DNA from: Halovivax asiaticus JCM 14624
GTDB lineage: Archaea; Halobacteriota; Halobacteria; Halobacteriales; Natrialbaceae
Length of the DNA stretch: 64,000 nucleotides
Direction: 5' to 3'
Assembly (NCBI RefSeq): GCF_000337515.1
Contig: NZ_AOIQ01000021.1
Span: 310,251 to 374,250 of the forward strand
The notes under the pieces are model-generated. The model had not been told where the DNA came from. It made no database searches and saw only the letters and a program-made list of their open reading frames with translations. Within the stretch, counting starts at the first letter, position 1; every line of letters starts with the position of its first letter. Position numbers and translations under genes: made by a program. Of this stretch, positions 42,086-51,271 are shown piece after piece.

Positions 42086-44848
42086 GTGAAGGTACGTGGA
42101 ACGGTCGTCGGCGAGGTGACGATGCGAACGGTCTCGACGAGCGCCGGCGAACGGGAGTTGGCCGAGGTGCCGGTACGGCTGGCGGACGGGACGACGGCGG
42201 CGGATGGATCCGCAGACGGAACTGCGACTCACGACCACGACACGGATGCAGCTACGTCGACTCGATCAGCCGTCGAAGCGGACCGGCCGGACGTCGATGC
42301 CACGACGGTCACGCTGTGGGGCAAGTGGACGGAATCCGCCGACGTGCTCGAACCGGGGATGGAACTCGTGGTGACCGAGGCCGAACGCGACGAGTTCCGC
42401 GGCGAGACCCAGTACGCGACCACGACCGACTCCTACGTCGTCGTCGAACCGTCCTACCTCGTCGACGTGACCGACGTCCGCAACTGGGTGCAGTGCCCGC
42501 GACTGTATTACCTCAACAAGCTCTCCGGCGTTCCGCTCAACTACCCCGTCGTGACGGGGACGCTCGTCCACGAGGTCTTCGGCGATCTCCTCCGCGGTCG
42601 CGACCTCGACGCCTCGATCGACGAGCGCATCGAGGAGCGGGCGCTGGAACTCGGTCTGCTCGGCGAGTCGGCCGAGTCGGCCGCCGAGGACGTTCGACAG
42701 AACGCGGCGGCGATCGAGGGCTGGCTCGAACAGGGCCGGTTGAGCGAGGAAGACGACTGGCGCTCCGAGCAGCTACTCATCAGTGAGACGTTCGGGCTCA
42801 AGGGCCGGGCCGACGCGATCCGCCGCGGCGCGCCGGTCGAACTCAAGACCGGCAAGAACCTGCGCAAGGAGCCCCGATTCAAGGACAAGGTGCAGGCGGC
42901 GCTGTACGCGCTCGTCCTCGAGGAACACGGCGGCTCGATCGACACCGGCACGTTGCTCTACACGAAGAACTCGGCGCTCGACCGGAACGAGGAGACGGGC
43001 GATCTCACCCCGGCGAAGGACTTCTCGATGGGTCGTGGCCTCCTCGAGTACGTCCTCCGGCTCCGGAACGAGATCGCGGCGATGGAGGCGTCGGGGACGG
43101 TCCCGACGGGGAAGGAAGCCGACGCGAAGTGTGAGTACTGCTTCGAACGGGACACCTGTATGGTCGTCTCCGGCCGCCTCGATCAGGAGTCGAAGGCCGG
43201 ACAGGTCGGCCAGGCGCTGCCCGAGGCGGAACTCGACCACTTCGAGCGCTTCTATCGCGCGATCGAGGAGGAACGACGCGAGGTCCATCGCGAGTACGGA
43301 AAACTCTGGGAACAGACCCCCGAGGAGCGAGCGGACGACGATCGCGCCATCGTCGATCTCGAGTTCGTCGAGGCGCGCGAACTCGACGGCGGCCGGTGGG
43401 AACTGCGGGCCCGACGCGGCTCGTCGGGAACTGCCAAGTTCCGCGAGGGCGATCTGGTCCTCGCGAGCGACGGCGAACCAGTCGGGGGCGACGCGGAACT
43501 GGCCCGGATCGAACGATTGGACGAGGACGTGGTCCTGACGGCCGACGAACCCGTCGAGGTCGCTCGCATCGATATCTACCCGAGCGAGTTGACGACCGAT
43601 CGGCTCCTCGTGGCGCTCCACGACGCGCTCCTCAAGGGCGACGAGCGTCGCAAGGACATCCTCTTCGAACGCGCCGAACCAGAATTCGAGTCACTCGACG
43701 AGACGTTCGTCGGCAACAACGCCGCCCAGGACGAAGCGGTTCGCAAGGCCGTCGGTGCCCGTGACTGTGCGCTGATTCACGGCCCGCCGGGGACCGGCAA
43801 AACGTACACGATCGCTCGCTCCGTCGACGCGATGGTCGAGCGGGGCGAGCGAATCCTGCTGTCGGCGTTTACCAACCGGGCGGTCGACAACGCGCTCGAA
43901 GCGCTCCTGGATGCGGGTATCGATCCGGACCGAATCGCCCGGGTCGGGACAGAGAGTGGCGTCAGATCGGACCTCCAGCACTTGCGTCTCGAACGCGAAG
44001 GTGATCCGGACGAACGGGTTCGAGCGCTCGAGGACGCCCAGATCGTCGCGGCGACGACGGCGACGTGTGGCTCCCGGATCATGAAAGAGCAGTCGTTCGA
44101 CGTGGCACTCGTCGACGAGGCCGCCCAGCTCACGGAACCGGGAACGTACGCCGCGATCAACTTAGCCGAGCGATTCGTGCTGGTCGGCGACCACCACCAG
44201 CTGCCGCCGGTGGTGCAGGCCGAGAACGAACTCGTCGAGTCGCTGTTCGAGCGACTGGTCGAGACCTACCCCGACGCGGGCGTCATGCTCGACCGACAGT
44301 ATCGGATGAACCAGCGCATCCAGGCGTTTCCGTCGCGCGAGTTCTACGACGGCCGCCTTCGTCCGGCGACGCCGGCCGTGGCGAGTCGGACGCTCGACGA
44401 TCTCGACGGCGTCTCCCGGTCGGCGCTGCCGGCCGACCGGCGCGACCCGGTCACGTTCGTCGACGTCCCTGGCGACGGGGAACGCCACACCGACGCCGAG
44501 GAAGCGGCTCGAATCGCCGACCTGATAGAGACCTACGAGGCTGCCGGACTCGACCGGGAGGACATCGGCGTCATCGCGCCGTTTCGGGCGCAGGTCTCCG
44601 AGATCGAGCGACGGGTTCCCGCCGACGTGACCGTCGACACGGTCGATCGCTTCCAGGGATCCAGTCAGGAAGTGATCGTCGTCTCGTTCGTCGCGAGCGG
44701 CGACCTCGACGGCCCGATCTTCGAGGACTACCGACGGATCAACGTCGGGCTCACGCGGCCAAAGAGAGCCCTCGTGCTGGTGGGTGACGCCGAAGCCCTC
44801 GAGAGTGACCCGGTCTATCGACGGATGCTCGACTGGGCGCGAAGCTGA
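42086..44848 (+). CDS. Dna2-like Fe-S nuclease and superfamily 1 helicase
   Basis: The 920 residues start at a GTG (42086, VKVRGTVVGEV). Domain order: an N-terminal OB-like strand region; a RecB/Cas4-type nuclease with Fe-S cysteines ('NWVQCPRLYYLNKLSG' and 'CEYCFERDTC') and the catalytic 'GLKGRADAIRRGAPVELKTGKN' (Asp and Glu-x-Lys); then a superfamily 1 helicase with Walker A GPPGTGKT, 'VALVDEAAQL', 'LDRQYRMNQRIQAF', 'TVDRFQGSSQEVIVVSFV' and 'INVGLTRPKRALVLVG'. This is the arrangement of Dna2, which processes flaps and broken ends in replication and repair. An in-frame ATG at 41981 is possible, but the extra residues look non-coding. Confidence 0.92.
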   Translation: MKVRGTVVGEVTMRTVSTSAGERELAEVPVRLADGTTAADGSADGTATHDHDTDAATSTRSAVEADRPDVDATTVTLWGKWTESADVLEPGMELVVTEAERDEFRGETQYATTTDSYVVVEPSYLVDVTDVRNWVQCPRLYYLNKLSGVPLNYPVVTGTLVHEVFGDLLRGRDLDASIDERIEERALELGLLGESAESAAEDVRQNAAAIEGWLEQGRLSEEDDWRSEQLLISETFGLKGRADAIRRGAPVELKTGKNLRKEPRFKDKVQAALYALVLEEHGGSIDTGTLLYTKNSALDRNEETGDLTPAKDFSMGRGLLEYVLRLRNEIAAMEASGTVPTGKEADAKCEYCFERDTCMVVSGRLDQESKAGQVGQALPEAELDHFERFYRAIEEERREVHREYGKLWEQTPEERADDDRAIVDLEFVEARELDGGRWELRARRGSSGTAKFREGDLVLASDGEPVGGDAELARIERLDEDVVLTADEPVEVARIDIYPSELTTDRLLVALHDALLKGDERRKDILFERAEPEFESLDETFVGNNAAQDEAVRKAVGARDCALIHGPPGTGKTYTIARSVDAMVERGERILLSAFTNRAVDNALEALLDAGIDPDRIARVGTESGVRSDLQHLRLEREGDPDERVRALEDAQIVAATTATCGSRIMKEQSFDVALVDEAAQLTEPGTYAAINLAERFVLVGDHHQLPPVVQAENELVESLFERLVETYPDAGVMLDRQYRMNQRIQAFPSREFYDGRLRPATPAVASRTLDDLDGVSRSALPADRRDPVTFVDVPGDGERHTDAEEAARIADLIETYEAAGLDREDIGVIAPFRAQVSEIERRVPADVTVDTVDRFQGSSQEVIVVSFVASGDLDGPIFEDYRRINVGLTRPKRALVLVGDAEALESDPVYRRMLDWARS

Positions 44849-44877
44849 GCGCGTTCGGGAGCGGGATGGAATCTCTC

Positions 44878-45489
44878 TTATTCGACGAGGTGTTCGTCGA
44901 GTGTCGTCTCTCCCCACGACCCGTCCCAGACGAGTTCCAGCGACCGGAGGTCGGTCGCGGTGACGTCGACGATTTCCCCATCACGCATCGAACTGGCCAG
45001 GACCGTCCCCTGTTCCAGCGGGGTTCCTTCGACGGCGACCGCCAGTACGTCGACGCCGGTTTCGCTATCGGTCCCGTCGATAGAGCGACCTTCGAGCTGG
45101 ACGTCGGATCGGTACGGCTGCCTGGTGGCCACGTCGGCGTCGGCGACGAAGCCGACGGTGAGCGTACTGCCGTTCCTGATCGTTCCCCAGTCGGCCAGCG
45201 ACGTATTGCCGTCGAAGCCGCGGATGCCGGCCGCCTTGAGTGTCAACTCGCCCCCGTCGATCACGTCGCCGCCGGTGTGTTCGAGCGTGACCTGTCGGTC
45301 CATTCCCTCTCCGGACTCACGCCACTCGAAGTCGGCGTCGGGTTCCGGATCCTCCGTGATCGTCCCGACGAGGACGCCCACGCCGACGGCGAGGACGACC
45401 GTGACGATCAGTGCCAGCGCGAACCCGATCGCCGGCGAGATCGCTCGCTCGTCGTCAGTTTGCGGGTCGAAATCGCCGCTCGATATCAT
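44878..45489 (-). CDS. Type IV pilin-type surface protein
   Basis: The 203-residue protein has the haloarchaeal Pilin_N start: 'DPQTDDERAISPAIGFALALIVTVVLAVGVGVLV', with a cleavable short leader before AISPAIG. The remaining region is an acidic beta-rich ectodomain ('FEWRESGEGMDRQVTLEHTGGDVIDGGELTLKAAG'). It should be membrane-anchored or assembled into a pilus. The start ATG 45489 (MISSGDFDPQ) is supported by the leader; a longer frame upstream lacks coding look. It is a second pilin next to unrelated genes. Confidence 0.82.
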   Translation of the reverse strand: MISSGDFDPQTDDERAISPAIGFALALIVTVVLAVGVGVLVGTITEDPEPDADFEWRESGEGMDRQVTLEHTGGDVIDGGELTLKAAGIRGFDGNTSLADWGTIRNGSTLTVGFVADADVATRQPYRSDVQLEGRSIDGTDSETGVDVLAVAVEGTPLEQGTVLASSMRDGEIVDVTATDLRSLELVWDGSWGETTLDEHLVE

Positions 45490-45698
45490 CTGAGTGTGTC
45501 CCTCGTTCGTGCGCTCGCCCGGGACCGGCCGTCCAGCCGGAATCGCCACGCGCAAATCAGGGCCGATACCGACACGGATCCGATCTTCGAGGCGAACGCC
45601 GTCGTTCGAATGTTCGGAGGAGGGTGCGACCCAAGAACGTTCGTTCCGTATCGAACGGTGAGTCGGCGCTCGATCCGTAGGTGTTTCGGCGACTCGAA

Positions 45699-46688
45699 TC
45701 AGGACTCGGTCCGCTCGTCCGCCTCGGCCCACAGCGGATAGAGATCGTCGGCGATCGGTCCGGTGATCTCCTCGTCGTCGAGCGTGAGGCGTCCCGAACG
45801 ATCGTCGCCAGTCACGGATCCGATACTCGCCGCCTGGATTCCCGCCTCATCGAGCGCGGCGACCGCATCGTCGGCGTCCTCGTCAGGGACGGTCGCGAGG
45901 AGCGCCCCGGAGCCGAAGATGCGGAGCGGATCGACGTCGGCTGCTGCACAGAGCGTCTCGGTCTCCGCGCGGACGGGAATCGCCTCACGCTCGATCGTGA
46001 GTTCGACGCCCGAGGCACCGGCGAGTTCGACGAGCCCGGCGAGGACGCCACCTTCGGTGGGATCGTGCATGGCTGTCGCCCGATCTCTGAGGAGGCGAGC
46101 GGCGGGCACGACCGATATCTCCTCGAAGAACGCCGTCGCCGCCTCGATGGTCGCTGGGGGGACGGCCAGCGAGTCGGCGAAGTCGCTCGCCAGGATCGCT
46201 GTTCCTTCGAGGCCGGCGGGGCCCGCGATGACGACGCGGTTGCCGATCGTCGCGCCGCCCGTCGGCACGAACGGATCGGCAAAGCCCATTGCCGTCAACG
46301 AGAGCGTGGGTCTGGTGAGCGCGTCGACGTACTCGGTGTGGCCGCCGACGATCGACACGCCGAGTTCGCGAGCTGCGTCGTCTAAGTCACCGGTGACGGT
46401 CGCGAGCGTCTCGGGGGCGTCGGTCGGGAGGAGACAGACGGCCGTGAGCCACGCCGGGTCGGCGCCGGAGGCGGCCACGTCGTTGGTGGCGACGGCGACG
46501 CCGAGCCGGCCGGCCTGACTGGCGGCGAGCGAGATCGGATCGGAACTTACGACGAGCGTCCCCGCAGGAACGTCGATCGCCGCGGCGTCTTCGCCGAATC
46601 CCGGGCCCTGCCTGACGCGATCGTCGTGGGCACCGGAACGCTCGAAGACGTGTTCGGCCAGCTCGTCGGGACCTACCTTCCCGGGCAT
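45699..46688 (-). CDS. AIR synthase/HypE-related protein
   Basis: The 329 residues have the PurM/HypE two-domain fold: 'GPGFGEDAAAIDVPAGTLVVSSDPISLAASQAGRLGVAVATNDVAASGADPAWLTAVCLLP' at the N-terminus, 'IGNRVVIAGPAGLEGTAILA' and 'AMHDPTEGGVLAGLVELAGASGV' further on. The 'GGHTEY' and 'DPTEGG' strings are those of the HypE-like AIR group. No hydrogenase genes are nearby, so a hydrogenase-maturation role is unlikely; it is annotated only as AIR synthase-related in archaea. Compare the paralogue at 15859. Confidence 0.82.
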   Translation of the reverse strand: MPGKVGPDELAEHVFERSGAHDDRVRQGPGFGEDAAAIDVPAGTLVVSSDPISLAASQAGRLGVAVATNDVAASGADPAWLTAVCLLPTDAPETLATVTGDLDDAARELGVSIVGGHTEYVDALTRPTLSLTAMGFADPFVPTGGATIGNRVVIAGPAGLEGTAILASDFADSLAVPPATIEAATAFFEEISVVPAARLLRDRATAMHDPTEGGVLAGLVELAGASGVELTIEREAIPVRAETETLCAAADVDPLRIFGSGALLATVPDEDADDAVAALDEAGIQAASIGSVTGDDRSGRLTLDDEEITGPIADDLYPLWAEADERTES

Positions 46689-46797
46689 GGACGAGACTGG
46701 AACGACTCGGGGCTTGTAGCTGTCGCTCGCGGCACGAGCGTGGTCGAAAGACGAGTCGCTGAAACGAGCCCCTCTATGGCCGGTCAGCCGACTGCCA

Positions 46798-47265
46798 TCA
46801 GGACGACTGCCGGTCGACGATGGCCTGGCGCATCTCCGCCGGGACCGGTGCGGACTCGGCGGTCTCTGTATCGACGACGACCTGCGTGACCGTCCCCTCG
46901 GCGAGCAGTTCGCCGTCCGCCTTTCGACGGATGCGGTGGTCGTAGGTCACGCTCGTTCGCCCGATTCGACTGACGCGCACTTCGTTCTCCAGGACGTCTT
47001 CGAACCGTGCCGAGGCATAGTACTCGAGTTCGGTCGCGACGACGCGCGTCGTCAGGTCTGGCTCACGGACGTACTCGCCGCCGTAGCCGAGTTGCCGGCG
47101 GTAGGCCGCGACGGCCGCGTCCTGGTAGGTGACGTACTCGCCGTAGAAGACGACGCCGCCGAGATCCGTCTCTGCGAGCCGAACCCGGTTCTCGCTGACC
47201 GTCTCGAACGCGTCGTCGCTGCCATCGTACGGGATGTCGACACTCGTCTCGCTGGAGTCGCTCAT
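46798..47265 (-). CDS. Hotdog-fold acyl-CoA thioesterase
   Basis: This 155-residue hotdog-fold protein shows 'VRLAETDLGGVVFYGEYVTYQDAAVAAYRRQLGYGG', the 4-hydroxybenzoyl-CoA thioesterase-type loop whose acidic residue (ETDLGG; Asp in most members) is catalytic, and 'VTYDHRIRRKADGELLAEGTVTQVVVD' for the central strands. It hydrolyses an acyl-CoA thioester; the acyl group is not known. The start at 47265 (MSDSSETS) is favoured over an in-frame ATG at 47343. Confidence 0.85.
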   Translation of the reverse strand: MSDSSETSVDIPYDGSDDAFETVSENRVRLAETDLGGVVFYGEYVTYQDAAVAAYRRQLGYGGEYVREPDLTTRVVATELEYYASARFEDVLENEVRVSRIGRTSVTYDHRIRRKADGELLAEGTVTQVVVDTETAESAPVPAEMRQAIVDRQSS

Positions 47266-47302
47266 AGCGGTCGTGGGTGAACTAAGCGCAAAGACCTGTT
47301 GG

Positions 47303-47398
47303 CGCCGGCAACGTACTGGGAGTCTACCCCCGGACGCCGGCAACGTTCCGGGTGTCTATCTACGGACGCCGGCAACGTACCTCAACGCTGCCTACTGG
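47303..47398. repeat. 32-bp tandem repeat, three copies
   Basis: Units start exactly at 47303, 47335 and 47367, each beginning CGCCGGCAACGT. The first two are similar over the full length and the third mainly over its first 13 bases. The array fills most of the gap between the thioesterase and the helicase genes. It is not a CRISPR. Confidence 0.85.
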
Positions 47399-47429
47399 GC
47401 CACCGCTTCCGTGTCCCGCCTTCTGCGTC

Positions 47430-50360
47430 TCAATCGTCAGTCACGACGCCGGTCGGTGACGAGTCGTCGATCTCGGCGAGCACGCGGTCGTGGAACGACT
47501 GGAGCGCCGCGCTCTCGTCTTCGGCGAGGACGACGTCGCTGGCCGAGAGCGTCGCGAGGCCGAACGCTCGGGGCGTCGGCGAGTCGAACAGCGCCCGTTC
47601 GACGGTCAGGTCGTCGGTCGCGATGGCGCCGACGATGGATTCGATCTCGTCGACCGCGAGTTTGTCTTCCAGTATCTCGCGGTAGGTCTCTTCGACGACG
47701 GCGAAGTCTTCGAGGCCCTCCGCGAAACCGAGCAACATCTCGCTCGAGACCTGCTGTTCGCTGGCGGACTTCTCGTACCCCTTGTAGCGTTTGAGGATCA
47801 TCAGCGAGCGCGTGGCATTGATCCGGAAGTATCGCTGGAGGAGGTCGGTCCCGGAGAGGGCGGATCGCAGATCCTCGCGGACGGCATCGGGATCGAGGTC
47901 GGCGAGGATTCCGGGGACGTCGACCTTGCGGTTCAACGGCATCGACAGGACGAAGCCGTTGTCCGCGACCGCGACCCGAACGTTGGCGGTCGCCTCCTGG
48001 GCGCAGTGGTAGGCGAGTAATCGCGAGAGACCGTCGTTGACCTGCCGGCCGTAGTTGGAGTGGACGTAGTAGTGACGTTCGTACTCATCGCGATTGCGTT
48101 CGACCTCGATCGCGAGTCGATCGTCAGTCGAGACGCTCTCGATCCCGCCGTACTGGCACTGGTGGTCGTACAGGCGCGCGAGCGCCCGGACGCTGTTGTC
48201 GTCGAGCGGAAACTCCCTGAGCCAGGCCCGGACCCGGGCGGCGCCGCCAGCCTCGTAGTGCGACAGGAGTTCCCGCTGGAAGTCGATGATTTCACGACCG
48301 AGGTCCGTCGAGAGCGGGAGTCGTTCGGAGTACCAGGAGGGCACCGTCGGTCTCGCATGAGTGTGGTCGACGTATACCTTCGACCCGCGGCGGTAGCGGT
48401 ACTCGAAGTGGTTGCCGCCGAGGACGAAGACGTCACCCTTCTCCAGGGTGTCGAGGTAGTCCTCGTCGAGTTGGCCGACCCACTCGTCGCTCGCGCGGGT
48501 GTGGACGCTGCAGGTAAAGGAGTCGGGGATCGTCCCGATGTTCGTCATGTAGATCACTCGCGCGAGGCGACCGCGCTTGCCGATCAACGTCTCGCCGACT
48601 GGGTGGTCCTCGTAGTGGTGCTCGCCGTCGGGCGGATCGTTCTCGTCGCGCCAGATCTTGGCGTAGACGTTGCGATCCTCGAGGCCGGCGTAGTCGGCGG
48701 TGAGGTACCGAATCAGCCGTTCGTAGCGCTTGGCGTCGTACTCGCGGAACGGGTAGGCTCGACGGAGGATGGCTTTCACCTCGCGTTCGGGTCGAACCTC
48801 GGCGATGGCCATCCCGTAGACGTGTTGGGCGGCTACGTCGTGGGCGTTTTCCGGGATCGATACGGAGTCGACGAAGCCCTCTTCGGCCCTCGCGAGCATG
48901 ACCGCGCACTCGACGAGTTCGTCGCGGTCGAGCGCGATCACGCGGCCGGTGACGGTCTGGCCCACGCGGTGACCGGCTCGCCCGACGCGCTGGAGCAACG
49001 CCGCGACGCTCTTCGGGGAGCCGACCTGCACGACGAGGTCGACGTGGGGCATGTCGATCCCGAGTTCGAGGGAGGTCGAGGAGGTAACGACGTCTAGCTC
49101 GCCCGACTTCAACTTCTCCTCGACGTCCTGTCGGACCTCCTTCGAGAGGCTGCCGTGGTGACAGGCGGAGTTCGACTCGTCGTAGCCGGCCCCGGGTGTG
49201 TCAGGCGCTGCAGCCTCGGCCGTCGCATCCGTGTTGGTGCCAGCGCCGGGTTCGCCGTCGTCCGAAAACCGTTCGCGTAACTCGTGGAGCACCCGTTCTG
49301 CGCCCGACCGGGTGTTCGTGAACACGAGCGTGTTGGTGTGGTCCCCGATCAGGTCGTGTAGTCGCCGGTAGAACTGGTCCTGGACGATGTCGCGGCGCGT
49401 GTTGATCAGGTCGTCCGTCGGACACTCGAGTTCGAGGTCGAAGTCGCGGGCGAACCTGGCGTCGACGATTTCGTAGTCGCGGGGCTGGCCGGCGGGTTCC
49501 AGGGGCGCGTCGGCTGTGTCACAGGATTCGTCGTCGGTGTCGGAAGCATCACTGGTACCGCTCGATGTCGCCTGAGACGATTCGTCGGGGTCCGCAGGAT
49601 ACTCCCGGCCGACGAGAAACTCGGCGACGTCTTCGAGCGGGTCGATCGTCGCCGAACAGCCGATCCGCGTGATGTCGCCCTCGGCCATCGCTTCGAGGCG
49701 TTCCAAACTCACGGAGAGGTGCGTGCCGCGTTTGCCCTCCGCCAGCGAGTGGATCTCGTCGACGACGACGTACTCGACGGTCCGGAGCTTCTCGCGGAAT
49801 TTCGGCGAATTGAGCAGGATGGCGAGCGTCTCGGGCGTCGTGTTGAGGACGTGTGGCGTCTCGTCCAGCATTTTCTGACGCTCGCTCGAAGGCGTGTCGC
49901 CGTGGCGGATCGCGTGGCGAATCTCGCCGACGTCGTCGCCGCGTTCCTCGATGATCGACTCGATTCCGGAGAGCGGCCGGGTGAGATTACGGTGGATGTC
50001 GTTGGCAAGCGACTTCAGCGGTGAGACGTACAGACAGTAGACCGAATTTGCCAGTCCGTCATCCTGCTCGCGATCACGGCAAAAGAGCTCGTTGATGATC
50101 GCACTGAAACTGGCCAACGTCTTCCCAGACCCCGTCGGCGCGCACACGAGCGTGTTAGTCCCGTCGTGGATCTTCGGAATCGCTCCGCGCTGGGGCGGTG
50201 TAAAGAAGCCGTCGTTCTCGGGAACGTATTCGCCGAACTCGCGGATCCACCACTCCTGGACCGCGGGTTCGAACAGGTCCAGGACGTCGCGGTCGGCGAT
50301 GTCCGCGTCGGCGTCGAGCGACAGGCGCTCGTGGAAGTCGACCGACTCGGCGGGTTCCAT
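47430..50360 (-). CDS. lhr: Lhr-type DEAD/DEAH-box helicase
   Basis: The protein is 976 residues from the ATG at 50360. Superfamily 2 motifs: Q/Walker A region 'TPPQRGAIPKIHDGTNTLVCAPTGSGKTLASF', Walker B 'VVDEIHSLAEGKRG', motif III 'CSATIDP', 'CHHGSLSKEVRQDVEEKLKSG' and motif VI 'QRVGRAGHRVG'. The long C-terminal part contains the Lhr winged-helix and core domain. An Asp/Ser/Thr-rich insertion occurs around residues 280-310. Lhr proteins remodel branched DNA or RNA during repair. The in-frame ATG at 50387 is an alternative start. Confidence 0.92.
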   Translation of the reverse strand: MEPAESVDFHERLSLDADADIADRDVLDLFEPAVQEWWIREFGEYVPENDGFFTPPQRGAIPKIHDGTNTLVCAPTGSGKTLASFSAIINELFCRDREQDDGLANSVYCLYVSPLKSLANDIHRNLTRPLSGIESIIEERGDDVGEIRHAIRHGDTPSSERQKMLDETPHVLNTTPETLAILLNSPKFREKLRTVEYVVVDEIHSLAEGKRGTHLSVSLERLEAMAEGDITRIGCSATIDPLEDVAEFLVGREYPADPDESSQATSSGTSDASDTDDESCDTADAPLEPAGQPRDYEIVDARFARDFDLELECPTDDLINTRRDIVQDQFYRRLHDLIGDHTNTLVFTNTRSGAERVLHELRERFSDDGEPGAGTNTDATAEAAAPDTPGAGYDESNSACHHGSLSKEVRQDVEEKLKSGELDVVTSSTSLELGIDMPHVDLVVQVGSPKSVAALLQRVGRAGHRVGQTVTGRVIALDRDELVECAVMLARAEEGFVDSVSIPENAHDVAAQHVYGMAIAEVRPEREVKAILRRAYPFREYDAKRYERLIRYLTADYAGLEDRNVYAKIWRDENDPPDGEHHYEDHPVGETLIGKRGRLARVIYMTNIGTIPDSFTCSVHTRASDEWVGQLDEDYLDTLEKGDVFVLGGNHFEYRYRRGSKVYVDHTHARPTVPSWYSERLPLSTDLGREIIDFQRELLSHYEAGGAARVRAWLREFPLDDNSVRALARLYDHQCQYGGIESVSTDDRLAIEVERNRDEYERHYYVHSNYGRQVNDGLSRLLAYHCAQEATANVRVAVADNGFVLSMPLNRKVDVPGILADLDPDAVREDLRSALSGTDLLQRYFRINATRSLMILKRYKGYEKSASEQQVSSEMLLGFAEGLEDFAVVEETYREILEDKLAVDEIESIVGAIATDDLTVERALFDSPTPRAFGLATLSASDVVLAEDESAALQSFHDRVLAEIDDSSPTGVVTDD

Positions 50361-50634
50361 CGGGGTATCCTGGGACGCGAGCGCCAAAGAGGGTTGGGTC
50401 GGCGGAGTGAAAGTGAATATGTGCGGGCTTGACGTTCCGTGGGTCGATGCGAACCTGCCGCTGTTGCCAATCTACTAACTGAAATTCTGGGCCGCAATAA
50501 CCACATATTATATGGTTGAATGGCCATGTGCCTTTGAAAACCCTCCAAGGTCCTTCTTGGTTTTTAATTTATTAAAATCAATAATTGGGTGGAAGTATTT
50601 ATCATCATCTCGTTCTCACTTTCGCTGGGACGCA
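50361..50634. promoter_or_regulatory. AT-rich promoter region of the DUF2589 operon
   Basis: The stretch 50490-50605 is much richer in A/T than the surrounding 65% GC sequence (for example GTTTTTAATTTATTAAAATC at 50560-50579). GTATTTATC at 50595-50603 lies about 36 nt upstream of the ATG at 50635 and is the likely TATA box. An inverted AACCA...TGGTT pair around 50498-50516 is also seen. No gene is seen. Confidence 0.55.
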
Positions 50635-51249
50635 ATGTCAGACCCAGACTTCCCGAACGAACTCGGTAACATTCCGTATAGCAAGATCCTCGGCGCGCCG
50701 CTCAACGCGGCCGTCGAGGCGAACGCCGAAGCGTCCGAGACGGCGGCGGCGTTCATTCAGGATGTCGGTTTCACGGAGACCGATAGTTTCGGCTCGTTCA
50801 ACGCCCAGCGCGAACCGGTGTACGTCAACTTCCATTACAAGAAACAGGCGACGAACGAGCAGGGAACCGTCGAGACCCAGGAGTTCGAGATGAAGATCCC
50901 GCTCCTGTTGTTACTCCACGTGCCGTACTTCGAGGTCGACAATGTCACCGTCGACTTCAACGTCTCGCTCAACTCGACGCACATGCGACAGGTCGAGGAG
51001 GAAGGTGGCGGTGGTGGCAGCGTCGGCGGCCTCGTCGGCGGGATCATCGGCTTCAACGTCGGGGCGAGCTACCAGAAGACCGATAAGCGACAGCAGAAGA
51101 TCGAACGCAGCTACGATCAATCCGTCCACATCGAGGCCGGCTCGATCGAATCTCCGCAGGGGGTCACTCGACTGCTCGACGTTCTCGAACAGACGATCAC
51201 TGAAACGTCCGAAGACGAGGTCTCCAACGGCGATACCGACGACACATAA
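50635..51249 (+). CDS. DUF2589-family protein, first paralogue
   Basis: The 204 residues begin MSDPDFPNELGNIPYSKILG. The layout is a short N-terminal helical segment ('GAPLNAAVEANAEASETAAAFIQDVGF'), a beta-rich middle with the string 'EMKIPLLLLLHVPYFEVDNVTVDFNVSLN' that is the DUF2589 hallmark (hydrophobic 'IPLL' strand followed by a beta-rich sandwich), a Gly-rich loop (EEGGGGGSVGGLVGGIIG), and a C-terminal basic/acidic region. No catalytic motif is visible. It is the first gene of a four-gene plus-strand operon with short gaps to the next genes. The family is of unknown function. Confidence 0.8.
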   Translation: MSDPDFPNELGNIPYSKILGAPLNAAVEANAEASETAAAFIQDVGFTETDSFGSFNAQREPVYVNFHYKKQATNEQGTVETQEFEMKIPLLLLLHVPYFEVDNVTVDFNVSLNSTHMRQVEEEGGGGGSVGGLVGGIIGFNVGASYQKTDKRQQKIERSYDQSVHIEAGSIESPQGVTRLLDVLEQTITETSEDEVSNGDTDDT

Positions 51250-51271
51250 TGGGACTCGGATGTGATCATCG

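Noticed and set aside
45699-46688. Hydrogenase-maturation HypE
   Set aside because: Fold is similar, but no hyp or hydrogenase genes are in the window and the typical HypE C-terminal 'PRIC'-like Cys end is not present.
47303-47398. CRISPR-like array
   Set aside because: Repeat units abut with no spacers, vary along their length and number only three; no cas genes are near.
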